Source: Lumbricus rubellus
Taxonomy: Eukaryota > Annelida > Clitellata > Crassiclitellata > Lumbricidae
Reading direction: 5' to 3'
DNA: 64,000 bases
Assembly: GCA_945859605.1 (NCBI GenBank)
Contig: OX243824.1
Location: 3,742,759 to 3,806,758 of the forward strand
This document shows, piece by piece, positions 9,763-21,820 of the stretch (the stretch's first letter is position 1; each line of letters opens with the position of its first letter). The notes under the pieces are model-generated. The model ran no database searches. It was given only the letters and a program-made list of their open reading frames with translations, and was not told where the DNA came from. The position numbers and the translations under genes are program-made.

Positions 9763-10039
9763 GCAATTACCAATTCTTCCGTAAAATATTGAATGGTTTA
9801 ATTAAATACTTGTCACGACCATCACGACTTCCTCTCCCAACCTTTGGGTCACACCAAACAATACGCGACATATGGCCCTTGATCTCCAAACTCGGAGCGG
9901 ATGGTATTGTCGAAAGATGTTTTATTGTGAGAATGTTGCATTTCTGTTGCATTTCTGTAGCATTTCTTTGCATGAATGTCTATTATTTATTTCCCCTATG
10001 TGCTACTTTACGTTTGCTGTTACTCCAGCAAAGTATTGT

Positions 10040-10115
10040 TTTACATAACCTACTTCCGCCTCTGAGTAGCTTTCTTGAATGGGGCGCTACATAAATAAAG
10101 AGAATGAATGATTGA
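10040..10115 (+). mobile_element. LINE/SINE 3' tail
   Basis: CGCCTCTGAGTAGCTTTCTT, GAATGGGGCGCTACATAAAT and a degenerate GAATGA repeat. This is the same tail type as at 8560 and 52711. Confidence 0.6.
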
Positions 10116-10581
10116 ATGAACTAACACACGTCGACGAAAATAGAAACCATTATGTGTCGCATATAATTATTTACCAGTTTTCATGCTCTCTTTAAACACC
10201 ACAATATTTAATGTTTGAAAGTTACAATTACTTCTGGCCACTCACTTTAACAGATCCGTTGGAATCTTGATTGTTGACAAAAGCAAAGATACTATTATGT
10301 CATAAAAATATTCCTTTAAAACTATTATTATAATAGAAAGTTACTGACAATTCCTGCCCAAAGTCTGAATAAGAAAAAGGCATTATTTTGTTTATCAAGC
10401 AATCAAACATTATCCTCATGTGACTGCCTGTGAGTTATATCAATCCAGAAAATGATTGATTGAATGAACTATCATACGTGGACGAAAATAGAAACCATAT
10501 AAATATGTCGCATAAATATATATATATATTTATATATATATACTATATATATGTAACTATGTATGTTTATTATGTATGTGC

Positions 10582-10651
<70 letters not shown>

Positions 10652-10895
10652 ATATAATACATATAAAAGATTTCATGCTCTCATTAAACACCACAATGTT
10701 TGAAAGTTATAATTACTTCTGGCCAATTATTTAGGCAGTTCGGTGGGCGTATTCACGCTTGACAAAAGCAAAGATACTATTTTGTCCTAAAAAATACTCC
10801 TTTTAAACTATAATTATAATAGAAAGCCACTGACAATGCCTGATAAAGTCTGAATAAAAAGGCATTATCAACATTGAACTGCCTGTGAGTTAGTT
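10110..10895. repeat. Tandem duplication of about 340 bp
   Basis: The block beginning GATTGAATGAACTA (about 10110 and about 10455) recurs with ACGAAAATAGAAACCAT, TTTGAAAGTTA, ATTACTTCTGGCCA, GACAAAAGCAAAGATACTAT and AAAGTCTGAATAA. The second copy carries an inserted or expanded (TA)n/(TATG)n tract at 10515-10665. A short third fragment is near 54285. Confidence 0.8.
10587..10643. repeat. (TA)n microsatellite
   Basis: A pure TA tract inside the second copy of the 10.1-10.9 kb duplication. Confidence 0.95.
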
Positions 10896-11148
10896 TCCTG
10901 AATTTTACGATGTACGATTTTTATAAAATAATTAATTAATGAAAAATCTATTTCGAGATAAGATATAAAAAATGAGAGAAGAAATTTTTATGATCTATGT
11001 AATTTACAATTTCGTTAAACGGTAACTCACACTGCAATTTTTTATTACCATGAAATTCTTATTGTAAAAAATAAAGTTGACCAACAATGAGGAAAAAATA
11101 CTGTTCATTATTTAAAGACATAAGATGCGTCAAATCAAATATCTTATA
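10896..11148. other. Intergenic, nothing recognised
   Basis: AT-rich DNA between the tandem duplication and the hAT MITE. No coding potential or repeat family was seen. Confidence 0.4.
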
Positions 11149-11156
11149 AACTACAT

Positions 11157-11467
11157 CAGTGGTTCCCAACCAGTGGCCCTCTGGCTAAAGATGGCCCGCC
11201 AAGCTTGAAAATATGGCCCTCATCTTTCAAAATAAAATCAAATGAAAAATTGACAATTTCAACAGAATAGAACACATAGTTATTAGGCTATTTTCTATTG
11301 CGAATTATTTTATTTTTACGTCTGCAAATAACATGAAATATTCTATTTTGAATCAATCATAGCAATTTTATATGCTTTTAGTTGATTAAATTTTAGCCTT
11401 GTGTCCCCCTAATGTCTCTGAACTAAGAAAAAGTGGCCCTCAAGTCAAAAAAGGTTGGGAACCACTG
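11157..11467. mobile_element. hAT-like MITE
   Basis: Terminal repeat CAGTGGTTCCCAACC with an inverted copy at the right end. The exact 8-bp target duplication is AACTACAT (11149-11156 and 11468-11475). Subterminal GTGGCCCTC / GAGGGCCAC-type repeats are present. No coding capacity. The CAGTGGTT end and 8-bp duplication are characteristic of the hAT superfamily. Confidence 0.93.
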
Positions 11468-11509
11468 AACTACATCTATCTCAATCAGCCGCGAGATGTC
11501 GTTAACGAC

Positions 11510-11565
11510 AGCATTGCACGACTGGTGCCAGTCCCCATCTGGATAATGAAGGAGGGCGACGTTGG
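11510..11565. repeat. Class III block
   Basis: GCACGACTGGTGCCAGTCCC then CATCTGGATAATGAAGGAGG and GCGACG, a diverged copy. It lies about 130 bp upstream of the plus-strand box at 11686. Confidence 0.5.
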
Positions 11566-11682
11566 TGATGATCGTCATTTTGACTGACATCAAGTTTACG
11601 TAAAAGACATGAACGATAGGAAGATGCCGTTAAACGGTGATTTGATCAACTACTGATGATGTCAGAATTTGACTACATTAAT

Positions 11683-11722
11683 TAAGACACCTTTAAATCG
11701 GAGAGTAAAATATCTTGTTAAC
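11683..11722 (+). promoter_or_regulatory. PSE-like box without clear TATA
   Basis: AAGACACCTTTAAATCGG with the G at 11686. No TATA-like word stands at the expected 29-nt position, so this copy may be dead. The flanking sequence ATGATGTCAGAATTTGACTA is shared with the copy at 13034. Confidence 0.4.
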
Positions 11723-11979
11723 CAGTGTTGGACGCCTTGGTTCTAGTTACTATAATTACTGGGGTTGACGTCAGGATGTTGGCTACTACTCTATTATAAA
11801 CAATTCTTAGACTAGTGAGCCACGTCTCGCTGAAAATGTGCACTTGATATTGTCTATAATGTGTAACTTTCTTACATCATGTGTATTGTTATGTTGTAAT
11901 GTAGTATGAATTTCCGATTAGATGACATAATCTACCTAGCCAATGGGGATGAAGTGTTAGCGACTTCATTTTCAAGGCC

Positions 11980-12185
11980 TCGGCATAAGAGGGCGGTGGC
12001 CAATCCTCTCCCTCGCCGTCTCATTATCCACTGACCGTGAGGTCAGTGTACTCATCATAGCTGAGTCGGCTAGGGGGTACTTGTGGAACAGAAATCTCGC
12101 TACAAATTTCTGCCCCGGCGGGAAATTGAACCCCCGACCTGTCGGTCGACAGTCCAGCGCGCTAACCACTGTACCATCGAGCTTA
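11980..12185 (-). mobile_element. tRNA-derived SINE-B
   Basis: The minus strand reads GCTCGATGGTACAGTGGTTA followed by GCGCGCTGGACTG and a B box in GGGGGTTCAATTTCC. That is a tRNA-like head with A and B boxes, followed by a non-tRNA body. The acceptor stem is not complementary, so it is not a functional tRNA. Confidence 0.65.
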
Positions 12186-12480
12186 TAATAGTTGACTATA
12201 ATAACTGATATTCAGATTTTATCAGATTGAGCAATTGTTAAAGCACGAGTAAGCATCTGCTAAAAATCTTGAAAGCATTCAATTAAATTTAATAAATTGA
12301 ATATGCCATCAAAATTAAGAAAATAGTGATAAATAAATTAAAATAGATTATTTCATAATTAATAGAGAATTTTTATAGAAATATAAATAATGGCTTATTA
12401 ATTTTGAGCAAGATATTAGCAATTCACAAGAACGGAGATCACAGAATACACAAATCTTAACTAAACTTACTGAACAGACA
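12186..12480. other. Intergenic, nothing recognised
   Basis: AT-rich sequence without coding potential or a recognised repeat, apart from its right edge, where a SINE-C flank begins. Confidence 0.4.
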
Positions 12481-12610
12481 GCCTGCAATACATGGCGCTA
12501 ATAGCAGCCTACAAAGCATATCCGTCCAACGGGGCTCAAACTCGCTACCTCTTGTACCATACGCCAGCGTGTTATCCATTACTCTATCGGGCCCATCTGA
12601 CTGATCAATC
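12480..12610 (-). mobile_element. tRNA-derived SINE-C head
   Basis: The minus strand reads GGGCCCGATAGAGTAATGGA, TAACACGCTGG and GCGAGTTTGAGCCCC, which are A- and B-box-like. The flanking CAGACAGCCTGCAATA..TGGCGC also occurs at 7330-7370 in a shorter fragment. Confidence 0.5.
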
Positions 12611-12746
12611 TCTGCCTCATTATTCTGATGATGGTCTTTGTTTAATTAGAAAAGAGACAAGCCCAGGTGACACACCACACCCAGTTACACGTAAAAGCAC
12701 ATTAAAAATCAGCAATGAAATTTTTTTTTTAACAATCATAACCATT

Positions 12747-12981
12747 GTGGGGCGCGGTGGTGTAGTGGTGGCGTCGTTGCCTTGGAGCCGGAAGGTTCGA
12801 GGTTCGAATCCACTTCGCCGCGTAAGGACCTTGGGCAAGTCCTTCACTCACAATAATTATTGCTCAGCGCTTCAGTGTGAAAATCCGATGCAGTGTCCGC
12901 TCTGCATTCGGGAGCGCCTCTGAGTAGAGTGAGCTTGAAGGGGCGCTATAACAAGTGCACATTCAAACAAACAAACAAACA
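12747..12981 (+). mobile_element. tRNA-derived SINE-A, full length
   Basis: The A box is in GGTGGTGTAGTGGTGGCG and the B box is GGTTCGAATCC. Then come GGACCTTGGGCAAGTCCTTC, the CGATGCAGTGTCCGCTCTGC body, the GAGCGCCTCTGAGTAG tail, a GGGGCGCTATAA end and (CAAA)n. The last 60 bp match the 3' ends of the LINE remnants at 52711 and 30050, which points to use of that LINE's machinery. Confidence 0.92.
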
Positions 12982-13033
12982 TGTCTGTCATGCCATGTCA
13001 ACTACTAATGATGTCGAAATTTGCCTACATTAA

Positions 13034-13072
13034 CACACCGTTAAATTGGATAGGAAAAATTCAATATATATA
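13034..13072 (+). promoter_or_regulatory. Degenerate PSE-like/TATA module
   Basis: CACACCGTTAAATTGG at 13034, with an AT-rich TATATA tract 31 nt on that merges into a microsatellite. It is homologous to the copy at 11686 through the flanking CAACTACTAATGATGTC. Confidence 0.35.
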
Positions 13073-13266
13073 TTATATATATATATATAAGGCAAATATC
13101 TCACAAATCACAGTTAGACGCTTTGGTGATTCCAATCAATATTAACTATTGGGGCTATCATAGCATAACATAACATTCTCTGAATTGCATCTAATTCGCT
13201 GTGGCTGGGAGGGAGCACTACTGAGTGGTGTTTGCTATATATCCATTGAATGGCTTAATAATTTTA

Positions 13267-13301
13267 GACACCTTCAAGAGTGAAAACTTGTCGTTATAAA
13301 A
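13267..13301 (+). promoter_or_regulatory. PSE-like/TATA module
   Basis: TTAGACACCTTCAAGAG with the G at 13267, and TATAAAAGC at 13295, an offset of 28 nt. It is the last module before the gene interval and lies 590 bp upstream of the F-box gene start. A role for that gene is possible but not shown. Confidence 0.5.
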
Positions 13302-13860
13302 GCAATGAATTCGGAAATAAAGTAATGATTGTGGCTTGACGCTCCACATAACTTAGCATTTCATGCCATTGTAAAGCTACAATAACATGGTAAAATTTAA
13401 AAAAAATTAAATTTATTATAATTTAAAAAATAAAATAAATAAAAAGATTATTTCATGGAAAACACCGCTACCCCTACCGTGGTAGCAAACAGCAAGCAAG
13501 TAAGTAGATAGGCAAGCAAACAAGTAAGCATCCATTTTCAAATAATTATTGAAATCTTAACGTAGACTAATTAGAAGTCCAAAATTGAAGTCTATTGTGT
13601 GACGTCATAATAATGATCGTTGAGGTTTTATAATAGCGCCATTTCGGGATTCACTCGCATTGATATAATATTCAGTACGCGGTAATTTCCTTCGAACGTT
13701 GTGACTTGGGCGGCGGACATTGCAATCGGCCTCAAAAGTTTGTTATTGTCCTTTGATTCCTTCAAACACTGCTTCGTGTTCCTTGCAAATATTTAGATTG
13801 AATTATAGCGGCCAGAGGAGACGTGTGTTCTTCTGCGGATCGCAGAAACTCCATAAAGCC

Positions 13861-16562
13861 ATGTCAGAGAAACGAGTGTCATATTTTGAATCCAGAATCC
13901 CTAATGATGAAGAAACGACTGAAGACGGTAATAATTTAAAACTTAGAATTCTTTAATAGTAAACTCTATGCTTTGTATAGACATATCGTCGTTATTCAGA
14001 GCACCAAACAAATTTATTTGATGTCTTTCTTCTCTTCTTCAGTCTTCTGCTGTTGAGCAGGTTTGTGACATGGACGACCTCGTGATCACCTCCGACCTAC
14101 GCCCTCTCGCTCTGTCCTGCGCCTTCCTCTTGGTGGTACCATATACCTCTCCGTTATCGAGATCACTCAGCGTATTTTATCTTTAATCTTGACTCGTTAT
14201 GCTACCAAAAGCTAGGTGTACTCTACAGCCTTTCCTCTAATATGCTTTGTAGTTTATCGTTATTCAGCGCACAAAACTAGTCCTGCTCTAAGGCCTTTCC
14301 TTATTCAGAACAAGAAAAAAGCACATGTAACACTCGAACCCACCAACTTCTTACTTAGCTACATTGCGTCATATATTAAACACGATTAAACATTAAATTT
14401 CAATTAACGATAAAGAACAGTAAATGCACTATGGTAGGCCTACAATTGCATTCATCTCTTTTACAGCATTATCCCAACAATTGGACAATGTCAAACGTGG
14501 AAAATTTGTCTCATTCAGCGACACAACGGTAAGTCACATGACATCGAAACGCAAGACTAAATTTATTTAATTATTGTTGAATGTTCTTCAGTATGTCTGC
14601 ATAATGCATTTTATTGCATAAAGTTTTGAATTGTCTAACGTAGCATATCGTAGTGTGATTGATTGACCGACATTTTCAATGCCTTGTCTTGATTAGTAAA
14701 ACTGAGGCATGCTAACAGGCAATCTACATTTAAATTCCAAAACGTCCAATTCCATATAGTTTTAGTTAATATTTGCTTTCTAAGATTGACCTTCAATAGT
14801 ATCCTGTATTTTAAAACCTCTTCTGCCAAAACCAATGATCAATGACCATTAGCCTACACTCTAATGAGCTTATCATAAACTGCTAACAGTTGTGATTATA
14901 TCTTCCAATTTTTATCTTCAGCTTCAAGATATTCCGATCGAAATACTTCAGTATATTCTCGTTAAAACCGTAGCTATGGAAGTGAAGAATATGAAGCTGG
15001 CCAAAAGTGTATGGAAGGAAAAAGCTGATCTGGTGATAAGCAGACTTGGAACTGTCTGTTCGCAATGGAATTCTGTTCTTACGACCAACTTCTTTCGACT
15101 GGAACTTCATCGAGCTCTAGACGGCATTGGTTAGTTCACGCAGAATTATACTTGATCTCGAACCAAGACATTTCCTCCGGATGTTTCCCTTACGATCATT
15201 GTTGCTGGTCTCCCGCGGGTTCGGATTGAGACGTGAATCACCACAACGAGTAGCGAGAATCGCATTGTAATAAAAAAAAGTCAGAAAGGAATTCAAGGCC
15301 TTTCAAATCTTTCCCAGTAATTATTTGTCAAAACACGTCGATGCTCTTCGTATAATAATTGTCTGATTAGAAACCTGGTTATTAATTTCTTCACTATTAT
15401 TTTCTCCACTTCTGTGTACAAGCATGGAGCATCAGTGTACAAACGCATCCAATATCTCCGAAGCCAACTTGTTTCATGTTTTATAAAATAATTATTGTTC
15501 TTGAAATTTCAAACAGAGGATACAATACAGTCAAAATTCAAAGAGCATGCATGTATGTTTTAAGAATATACGCAGATTGGTCTAGGAATTGTCATCTTCG
15601 TGTGAGCATGCCTAATTAACGTGAAAAATTATGTTTTAGCTCAGGAGAAAATACGAATGGAAATTGTGCAGGAATCACCAATTCTAGTCGATCGCTGTTA
15701 CGTCAAAGGAATTGCCGCATTGAGTGATGACATATTCCTGTTCTGCATGGGCAAGGGTCGTGGTTATACGACATCTGATCCTGAGATATATTCAGCTTAC
15801 CACATTAAAGTTTACGACCGTAACAACATGGCACAGGTGAAAGATGTCATCGAACTATCAGGCTTTTATTATGAGCAAATAGCAGCTTGCAACGTGTTAA
15901 ATTGCGTCTATGTGCTGGAGGAAAACATTGAAACGGAATGCGATTCTGTCATACGCATTACGAAAGATGAGAATCAGAAGTTTAACATAAAGTCGTGGAT
16001 TGTAACTGATCTAAGATGTTCAGTTGACTCCATTTCCGTATCCGACGAAGGCCGAGTAATACTGACTTCATCACCGTATGATGAAATAGGGCCTAACGTG
16101 GTCAGCGTGTATGATCCGAATGGTTTGTTGCTTCACGAAATAACCTTGTCTCACGATATCTATGGATTCAAGTGCATTGAAAGCTGCTTAATCAAAAAGT
16201 CAACTGGAAACCTTGTATTGGGTTCACTCGACAAGCGTTTTCGAATGGTATTGACGGAAATTGACACGGATGGGATTATTCAACGTCAATATAAATCACT
16301 ACCTGACGCCAAAAACTATTGGAGCTTCATGAGTTTTGCCGATGCTTTTGGTAGAATTCTAATTCACGATACGTATAACGGAATTGAGCTGTTAGATTCT
16401 GAATTGAATCTCTTGGAATTTACTGGTCCACAGCCGAAACAGGACGATTACGAATGTTTCCAAAGTTTACACTTCAACAGCCAGAGGAATGAAGTTGTGG
16501 GCATTTGTTATGCTGGTTCTGATGCCAGTCTTCTAAAAATCTTCCGTTTCATAGAAGAATAA
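13861..16562 (+). CDS. F-box and beta-propeller protein, four exons
   Basis: Exons 13861-13927, 14467-14528, 14922-15129 and 15640-16562 join in frame to 419 residues, and every junction is GT..AG. The ATG at 13861 has a purine at -3 and no in-frame ATG lies upstream. Residues about 44-110 read as an F-box (LQDIPIEILQYIL, then VCSQWNSVL), the Skp1-binding module of SCF ubiquitin ligases. The last exon encodes about 300 residues of repeated beta-strand blades of NHL/WD-like type (VSVYDPNGLLLHEITLS, FGRILIHDTYNGIELLD). F-box plus propeller proteins usually act as substrate receptors of SCF ligases; that role is inferred. AATAAA at 16558 overlaps the stop and could be the polyadenylation signal. 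The first two exons are short and acidic and could be set differently. Confidence 0.8.
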
Positions 16563-17160
16563 AGTGTTAAAATATTAAAATGCAGACAATTTCAATTAAA
16601 TAATATCGATTCCTTGTTTAGTAGGCTAACTGTCATACTTTATTTAAATTGAACATATCACAGAGAAAACTATTCGCTTTTAGCTTATAGCCTACGTTGA
16701 TTTTCCTTGTTCCAAGGCCACTGTCGCATATAAAATCGAGCACTTCTATATTTTCGTAATTAAATCAGTAGGCTATACTTTGTGAATTATCGTTATTAAA
16801 TTAATGTGACGTGATATCTGCTTATCAGTCGGGTGGTTTAATCATTAAGTACTTTACTGTCTTTCACTCTTTCACGACCACAACCACAACTCCACCATCG
16901 CTTTCACCACCAAACAGTGATAACGTTGCAGCGCACAGTGTTATTTTCAGAACCATTGAATTGTGTTCTAGTAGGCTACAAAATCAAAACAAACTTACCG
17001 CATCAACTTCAATGGAACGCCACCTCAACTTATCTGCAGTACTGTAACAGGTGAATAATGTCTGTTCATTTTTACTATTCATTATTTTCCCCCATAAGTT
17101 GATTTACGAGTGAAAAATTTGTTATTTTTAGACAAATTTTATTCAGATAATATTATAGCG
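16563..17160. other. 3' flank of the F-box gene
   Basis: AT-rich, with several TAGGCTA and TAGCCTA words and no coding region. It probably includes the 3' untranslated region. Confidence 0.45.
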
Positions 17161-17164
17161 TTTT

Positions 17165-17400
17165 AAAGTGCAGTTGTACACTAAATGTGCAGTTCTAAAT
17201 GGATTTCTTCAGTACCGTACAGTTGTAGAAGCACTTCTGTACAGTAACAACTGGCAAAAAGGTCATTGTCTTCCGATATGAAGTAATTTTAACATGGAGG
17301 ATGGGAAAAGGAAAGAAGTTGCGCAGTTCTGAAAATTCCTTAAAAACAGCTCGTAAATTACGAGTGAAAATTTGGTTAACTACATAATCGCCTTACACAG
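17165..17400. repeat. Dispersed repeat, paralogue of 51735-51960
   Basis: GTGCAGTTCTAAATGGATT, AAGCACTTCTGTACAGT, GGTCATTGTCTTCCGAT and GAAAGGAAAGAAG recur at 51735-51960. A shorter piece recurs at 61930-61980. No ends are defined. Its class is unknown. Confidence 0.7.
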
Positions 17401-17639
17401 CCTGGCCTACTAATGAGACGACATAAACACATTACCTTCACCACATTAATAGAATCACGCCACTGCTAACTGAGGAGACCACAGCGCAATAAGGATCAGA
17501 CAGTTAAACTCCATCGGGCTTTGTTTTCAACCTCTCGTACGCTCCCCAACATGCCACAACGTAGCTCGCGGCGATGCAAACTAACTGATATTTCCCCCCT
17601 CCATGTGCCAGCGGAATCGTCGGCCAAGTAGGGAGGTAG

Positions 17640-17850
17640 GCTATTCGTACACATGTGGGGAACGGTGATGTAAGTTCGGTATTATAGACGGTAGATTTCG
17701 GATTCGAATTCCCATCCACCTCAAACAGCCACAAAGGCATCCCAAGCAAGTCCCTCCCTCACAATTTCACATGCACTTTGACGTGAAACTCCGATTCAGT
17801 GTGCTCACTATAATAGTTCGGAGCGCCTCTGAGTAGCAATAACAACAGCT
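17640..17850 (+). mobile_element. SINE-A, degraded
   Basis: The order CATCCCAAGCAAGTCCCTCC, GTGAAACTCCGATTCAGTGT and GGAGCGCCTCTGAGTAG follows the SINE-A body and tail. The head is barely recognisable (GATTCGAATTCCCATCCACC). Confidence 0.6.
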
Positions 17851-18600
17851 CGTGCATGCATTAGTCATTACATAGGCCTACTTATAAATCCGAGTGGCCA
17901 TATTAATAACGATCTCCTAATGCCTTTGACAATCGGTGCAGGCTTTGTGAGTCCGGGTTTCGGTTTTTAAAATAATAATATTATGGTCAAGTTTCCATGC
18001 GCCAGATATGAATCTTGTTATTGCATTATGCACACTCAAATTATTTCAAGAACCTTTTCCCAGCACCAAAAACCAGGATGTTGCAGACATTCACACAACT
18101 GCGATGTTAAATCATCATCATCATCAATATCCTTAGGCTCAATGCCCGTAGGAGTCCGATGCCACTCTCTGTCTGAGTCTGTCTCGTGCCATGTTGCCCA
18201 GCTTCAACCGGTCCAGTCAGCAGGTCTGCTCCATACCATTAACATCTTGGAGCAGACCACATTGTCCGATTGAAGAGAATCGTGAAAAAGAGGCACGAAG
18301 GACAACGTGGGTCAATGCCCGTTGTGTCCCACGCTCTCTCCCCCGACCCTCTCCATCGGTCTGTCCTGACCGACCTGTGCATGTCTGCTTCACATCATGA
18401 CACCTTGAAGCATCTGGGTAGCTATGTTACTTGTGTCGTGGTTTTGGCGGATTACAATCGTCTTGGTTTTTCACTGCCAGTGTATCGCCACCCATCTGGC
18501 AAACCTTCCTCATTTTGTCCGGGCTTAGGACCGGCACAGGGACGTTGTTGGTTCCCTGTGGCAGAGGATGGATGCAGTTTAACGTCGTGCCCAGGACCAG
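17851..18600. other. Intergenic between the two genes
   Basis: No supported gene. Several overlapping open frames at 18191-18626 on both strands have no recognisable domain. GTCCGGGCTTAGGACCGGCA and the GTGGCAGAGGATGG region resemble low-copy repeat sequence. I cannot classify it. Confidence 0.4.
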
Positions 18601-18601
18601 G

Positions 18602-18771
18602 TCCGATTTTCGAAGACCTTGATTAGATTTGGATTGTTGCACATAATGTATATTTTATCGCGTATAACAGTTGATCCAAGTGCGTTTGAAGGACAATTGA
18701 ACGTTTGGATTAAGTTGATGGCGACTGAAACATAAAATATAAATAGCCGAGAATAAATCCAAATCTAAACA
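18602..18771 (-). pseudogene. Fragment of the secreted propeller gene
   Basis: Nearly identical to 22537-22712. It covers the last bases of that gene's intron, including the TTTCAG acceptor, and the first about 125 nt of its propeller exon. The exonic part shows no difference that I can see, so the copy is young. It has no start, no further exon and ends 10 bp from the F2 element. Confidence 0.85.
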
Positions 18772-18965
18772 GTGCGATGTTAACCCTATGACGCACACCT
18801 TCCGCGCCAACGCATTTAGCACACCAGGGGTCCAATGGACCCCACCGATAACATGGGTTGAAATTATATCAATGAGATAGAACTTGGGAATGAACGACTT
18901 AAATTTATGTTGTACATAGCACATGCACTCATGGAACATGTTTGGGTCAATATGTAGGCCGAAAA

Positions 18966-19400
18966 TTAACCCTCTAGGGCTGCCAAGAGGGGCCGGTGGT
19001 ATCCCCCCGTTAAGTTTTCTCACCATCAAAAATTTCTCGTATGGAATAAAAATTTTACATTTTAAGTACTTGCAGGGGGTTCATTTACACACATTTTGAG
19101 TTAAAATTTGTGATGATACCCCATACCGTTCAAAAGTTATACCCGATATACCCTAGGTGCCAAGAGGGGGGTGGAAACCACCAACTTAGGTTAACGACTG
19201 TAATATTTTATTTTTCATTTATTATGAAGAAGAAACATTCTGCCCCTTCATAGAGGGAATGTAGGGTTACATTGTCATGTTAAATAATTTGTCTTTTCAT
19301 AACCGGAAGTGCTCAAAATAAATTAAAATATGTGAAAAATGGTGATTTTCATAAAAAATTTCCTCGCGAGAATTTCTAGCTTGCTCAATAATTTTGACCA
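18966..19400. mobile_element. TTAA MITE family F3, left part only
   Basis: TTAACCCTCTAGGGCTGCCA and then the F3 body (ACACATTTTGAGTTAAAAT, AAAAGTTATACCCGATATAC, GGAAGTGCTCAAAATAAATT) as at 50494-51478. The right end is missing; the copy runs into the microsatellite. Confidence 0.7.
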
Positions 19401-19432
19401 GTGGCGCAGCCAAAAAACATTAGGAGTTGCCA

Positions 19433-20200
19433 TTTGTATGTATGTATGTACATGTATGTATGAATGTATGCATGTATGTATGTATGTATGTATGTATGTA
19501 TGTATGTATGTATGTATGTATGTATGTATGTATGTATGTATGTATGTATGTATGTATGTATGTATGTATGTATGTATGTATGTATGTATGTATGTATGTA
19601 TGTATGTATGTATGTATGTATGTATGTATGTATGTATGTATGTATGTGTGTGCATGTATGTATGCGTGTATGTAGGTATGTATGTATGCATTACGCATGC
19701 ATATGTATCTGTGTATGTATACATTTATGTATGCATGAATGTATGTATGTACGTACGTGCGTACGTACGTATGCATGAATGTGTGTATGTATGTATGTAT
19801 ATATGTATGAATGTATACATACTGTGTTTGTAAGTATGTATGTACGTGTTTTTGTTTGTATTTATTTATGCGTGTATATATGTGTGTACGTACGTAATCT
19901 ATTCAGGCACTATTGTAGGTAAGCCTATGTTTGCTTGTATGTACAAATGTGCAGTGTATGTGCGTGTATGTATGTATGTGTGTATATATGTAAGTATGCA
20001 TGTAGCTATGTATATGTATGTGTGTATGTTCGTAAACATACATACATGCACACATACATACGTACATGCATACATACATAAGTACATACATGCATACATA
20101 CATACTCATACAAGCATACATACATACATACATACATACATACATACATACATACATACATACATACATACATACATACATACATACATACATACATACA

Positions 20201-20233
<33 letters not shown>

Positions 20234-20240
20234 TCATATA
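19433..20240. repeat. Inverted (TATG)n / (CATA)n microsatellite arms
   Basis: A TATG tract of about 250 bp, a less regular 350-bp middle, then a CATA tract of about 200 bp. The arms are reverse complements and could form a very long hairpin. All tyrosine/isoleucine/histidine/threonine and cysteine/methionine/tyrosine/valine reading frames here are artefacts. Confidence 0.95.
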
Positions 20241-20781
20241 GATATACAACATACATGCATACATGCATGCATGAATGCATGCATGAATGCGTGCACACAT
20301 ATATACAATACATACATTAATATATATATACATTCATACATACACATACACACATATATACATACATACATACTACACTGTATCTAAGTATAAACTTAGA
20401 GATGGGGGTAATGGCCGGGCGGGGGTAATGTCCCACTGTGGGTAATGTCGAGGGGCAATGGGCGGGAGTAATGGCATGGGTTATGGGCCGGGGGTATGTC
20501 CTGTTCTCATTATGCTATAGTCGATGCAGCATGGATCTATCAATGCTGAAGCCTGGGGTCCGTTGGACCCCAGGTGTGCTAAATATGCCATAGGTGTCTT
20601 TCTCAATTTTTTTCAAATCAACCAGGGGTGCTACAGTCTTCCAACTTTTTTGTACATGTAGGGGGATGAATTGTTGGAGAATTTTAATTATTTCAGATTT
20701 TTACTATTCATATCAAAAAAGATATTCAAGATATCGCACCTCTGGGGTCCGATGGACCCCAGGTGTGCGTTATAGGGTTAA

Positions 20782-21820
20782 ATGCTAAATGTAAAGGCGT
20801 CTACCGTAAAAAGTAATCTCCGCATTTCTAAAGCGCCACTCGAAAGTCAAGCGCAGGGCATCGGCTTATTCACGAGTGCTGTGTATAATCAGATGGATTG
20901 TCCAAAAAGAGTTGTTTTCCGGTTTCAAAATCGTCGGATGTGGCAGAGTATCTGATAGATTGGGTCGAGATTATTGGAATGTGGAAGATCAGTAGAGTCG
21001 TGGTATAACGAGGTGATATACTTGGTAAGAGTTCCTGTAACGAGGTGATACACTTTAGTTTTGAATGGAAACCCCGAGGAGGTTATGAGAGATTGAGAAT
21101 GAGAAAGTTGATGCTGGGTGACCGGCAATGATATAGGAGGAACAGACAAGAACGGAATCCAGTAGGCAACTCACTGCAGAGGCATGATCTGTTTGGTTTC
21201 CGTTTCGTAGGCCAGTCGTGTAAACGAAACAAGCATCAAATCATACTACCCCATCGCCCGAGATATAAGCTTACCAAAAACATTATGCAGGCCTATTACT
21301 TCGTTTTCAACCCGGCCCACCACACCCCACACTGACTCCATCCAACTAAACCCCCATCCTACGCCTACTCATCCCTACCACGCTTCGTAGGCCTACTGCC
21401 CCCACACATCCCTTAAGTTTTCTGAATCAATCCACGAACGCCCAACATCTAGATTCATAATATTATTGATATTATTGTGTTGTAAATGACATCTGCTTAA
21501 AATAATCCAGAATGAAAATCTAGCACTTCGCGTCCTGTGGAACTGAATAATTATGTTAGCTCCAGTTGAACACTATAATATGCTCAAATGGAGCTTCCTA
21601 TAGGCCTAACAGTATTAAAAAAAATAACCTTTGCCTGAATATAATTATGACGAAATGTTTCGCTGCGTTAGATTCATCAATGGTTTTAGCTATTCGTTAT
21701 TCTTCAGAACTTGACCAATTGTCACCTTACGCGTCTTGAATATCAGGTGAAAATTCCATCTTGCTAAACATTTTGTCCTCTGTATGAGCTCCAAATTTCA
21801 GCGCTGCTTCATTACAGATG
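20782..21820. other. Intergenic, 3' side of the propeller gene
   Basis: No gene. A C-rich stretch at 21310-21430 (many ACCCC and CCAC words) and several TAGGCCTA words. The end of the - strand gene lies at 21821. Confidence 0.45.

Larger units (their letters stand above)
18781..20781. mobile_element. TTAA MITE family F2 with fold-back microsatellite
   Basis: TTAA at 18781-18784 and 20778-20781. The ends are CCCTATGACGCACACCTT and AGGTGTGCGTTATAGGG. Next to each end is a GGGGTCCAATGGACCCC-type palindrome. Inside is the left part of an F3 element (from 18966) and two opposed microsatellite arms, (TATG)n at about 19433-19690 and (CATA)n at about 20036-20240. A GGGGGTAATG-rich stretch lies at 20400-20510. 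It encodes nothing. Confidence 0.8.

Noticed and set aside
12747..12830. tRNA gene with A and B boxes
   Set aside because: No acceptor-stem pairing or anticodon loop; the same head is repeated in several SINE-A copies with a LINE-like tail.
14041..14061. Possible 18-nt micro-exon (TTCAG|TCTTCTG..GAGCAG|GTTTGT) in the F-box gene
   Set aside because: Its use would put a stop codon in frame with exon 1.
19323..20333. Long open frames rich in Tyr-Ile-His-Thr or Cys-Met-Tyr-Val
   Set aside because: They are translations of pure TATG/CATA microsatellite; all frames on both strands are open simply because of the repeat.
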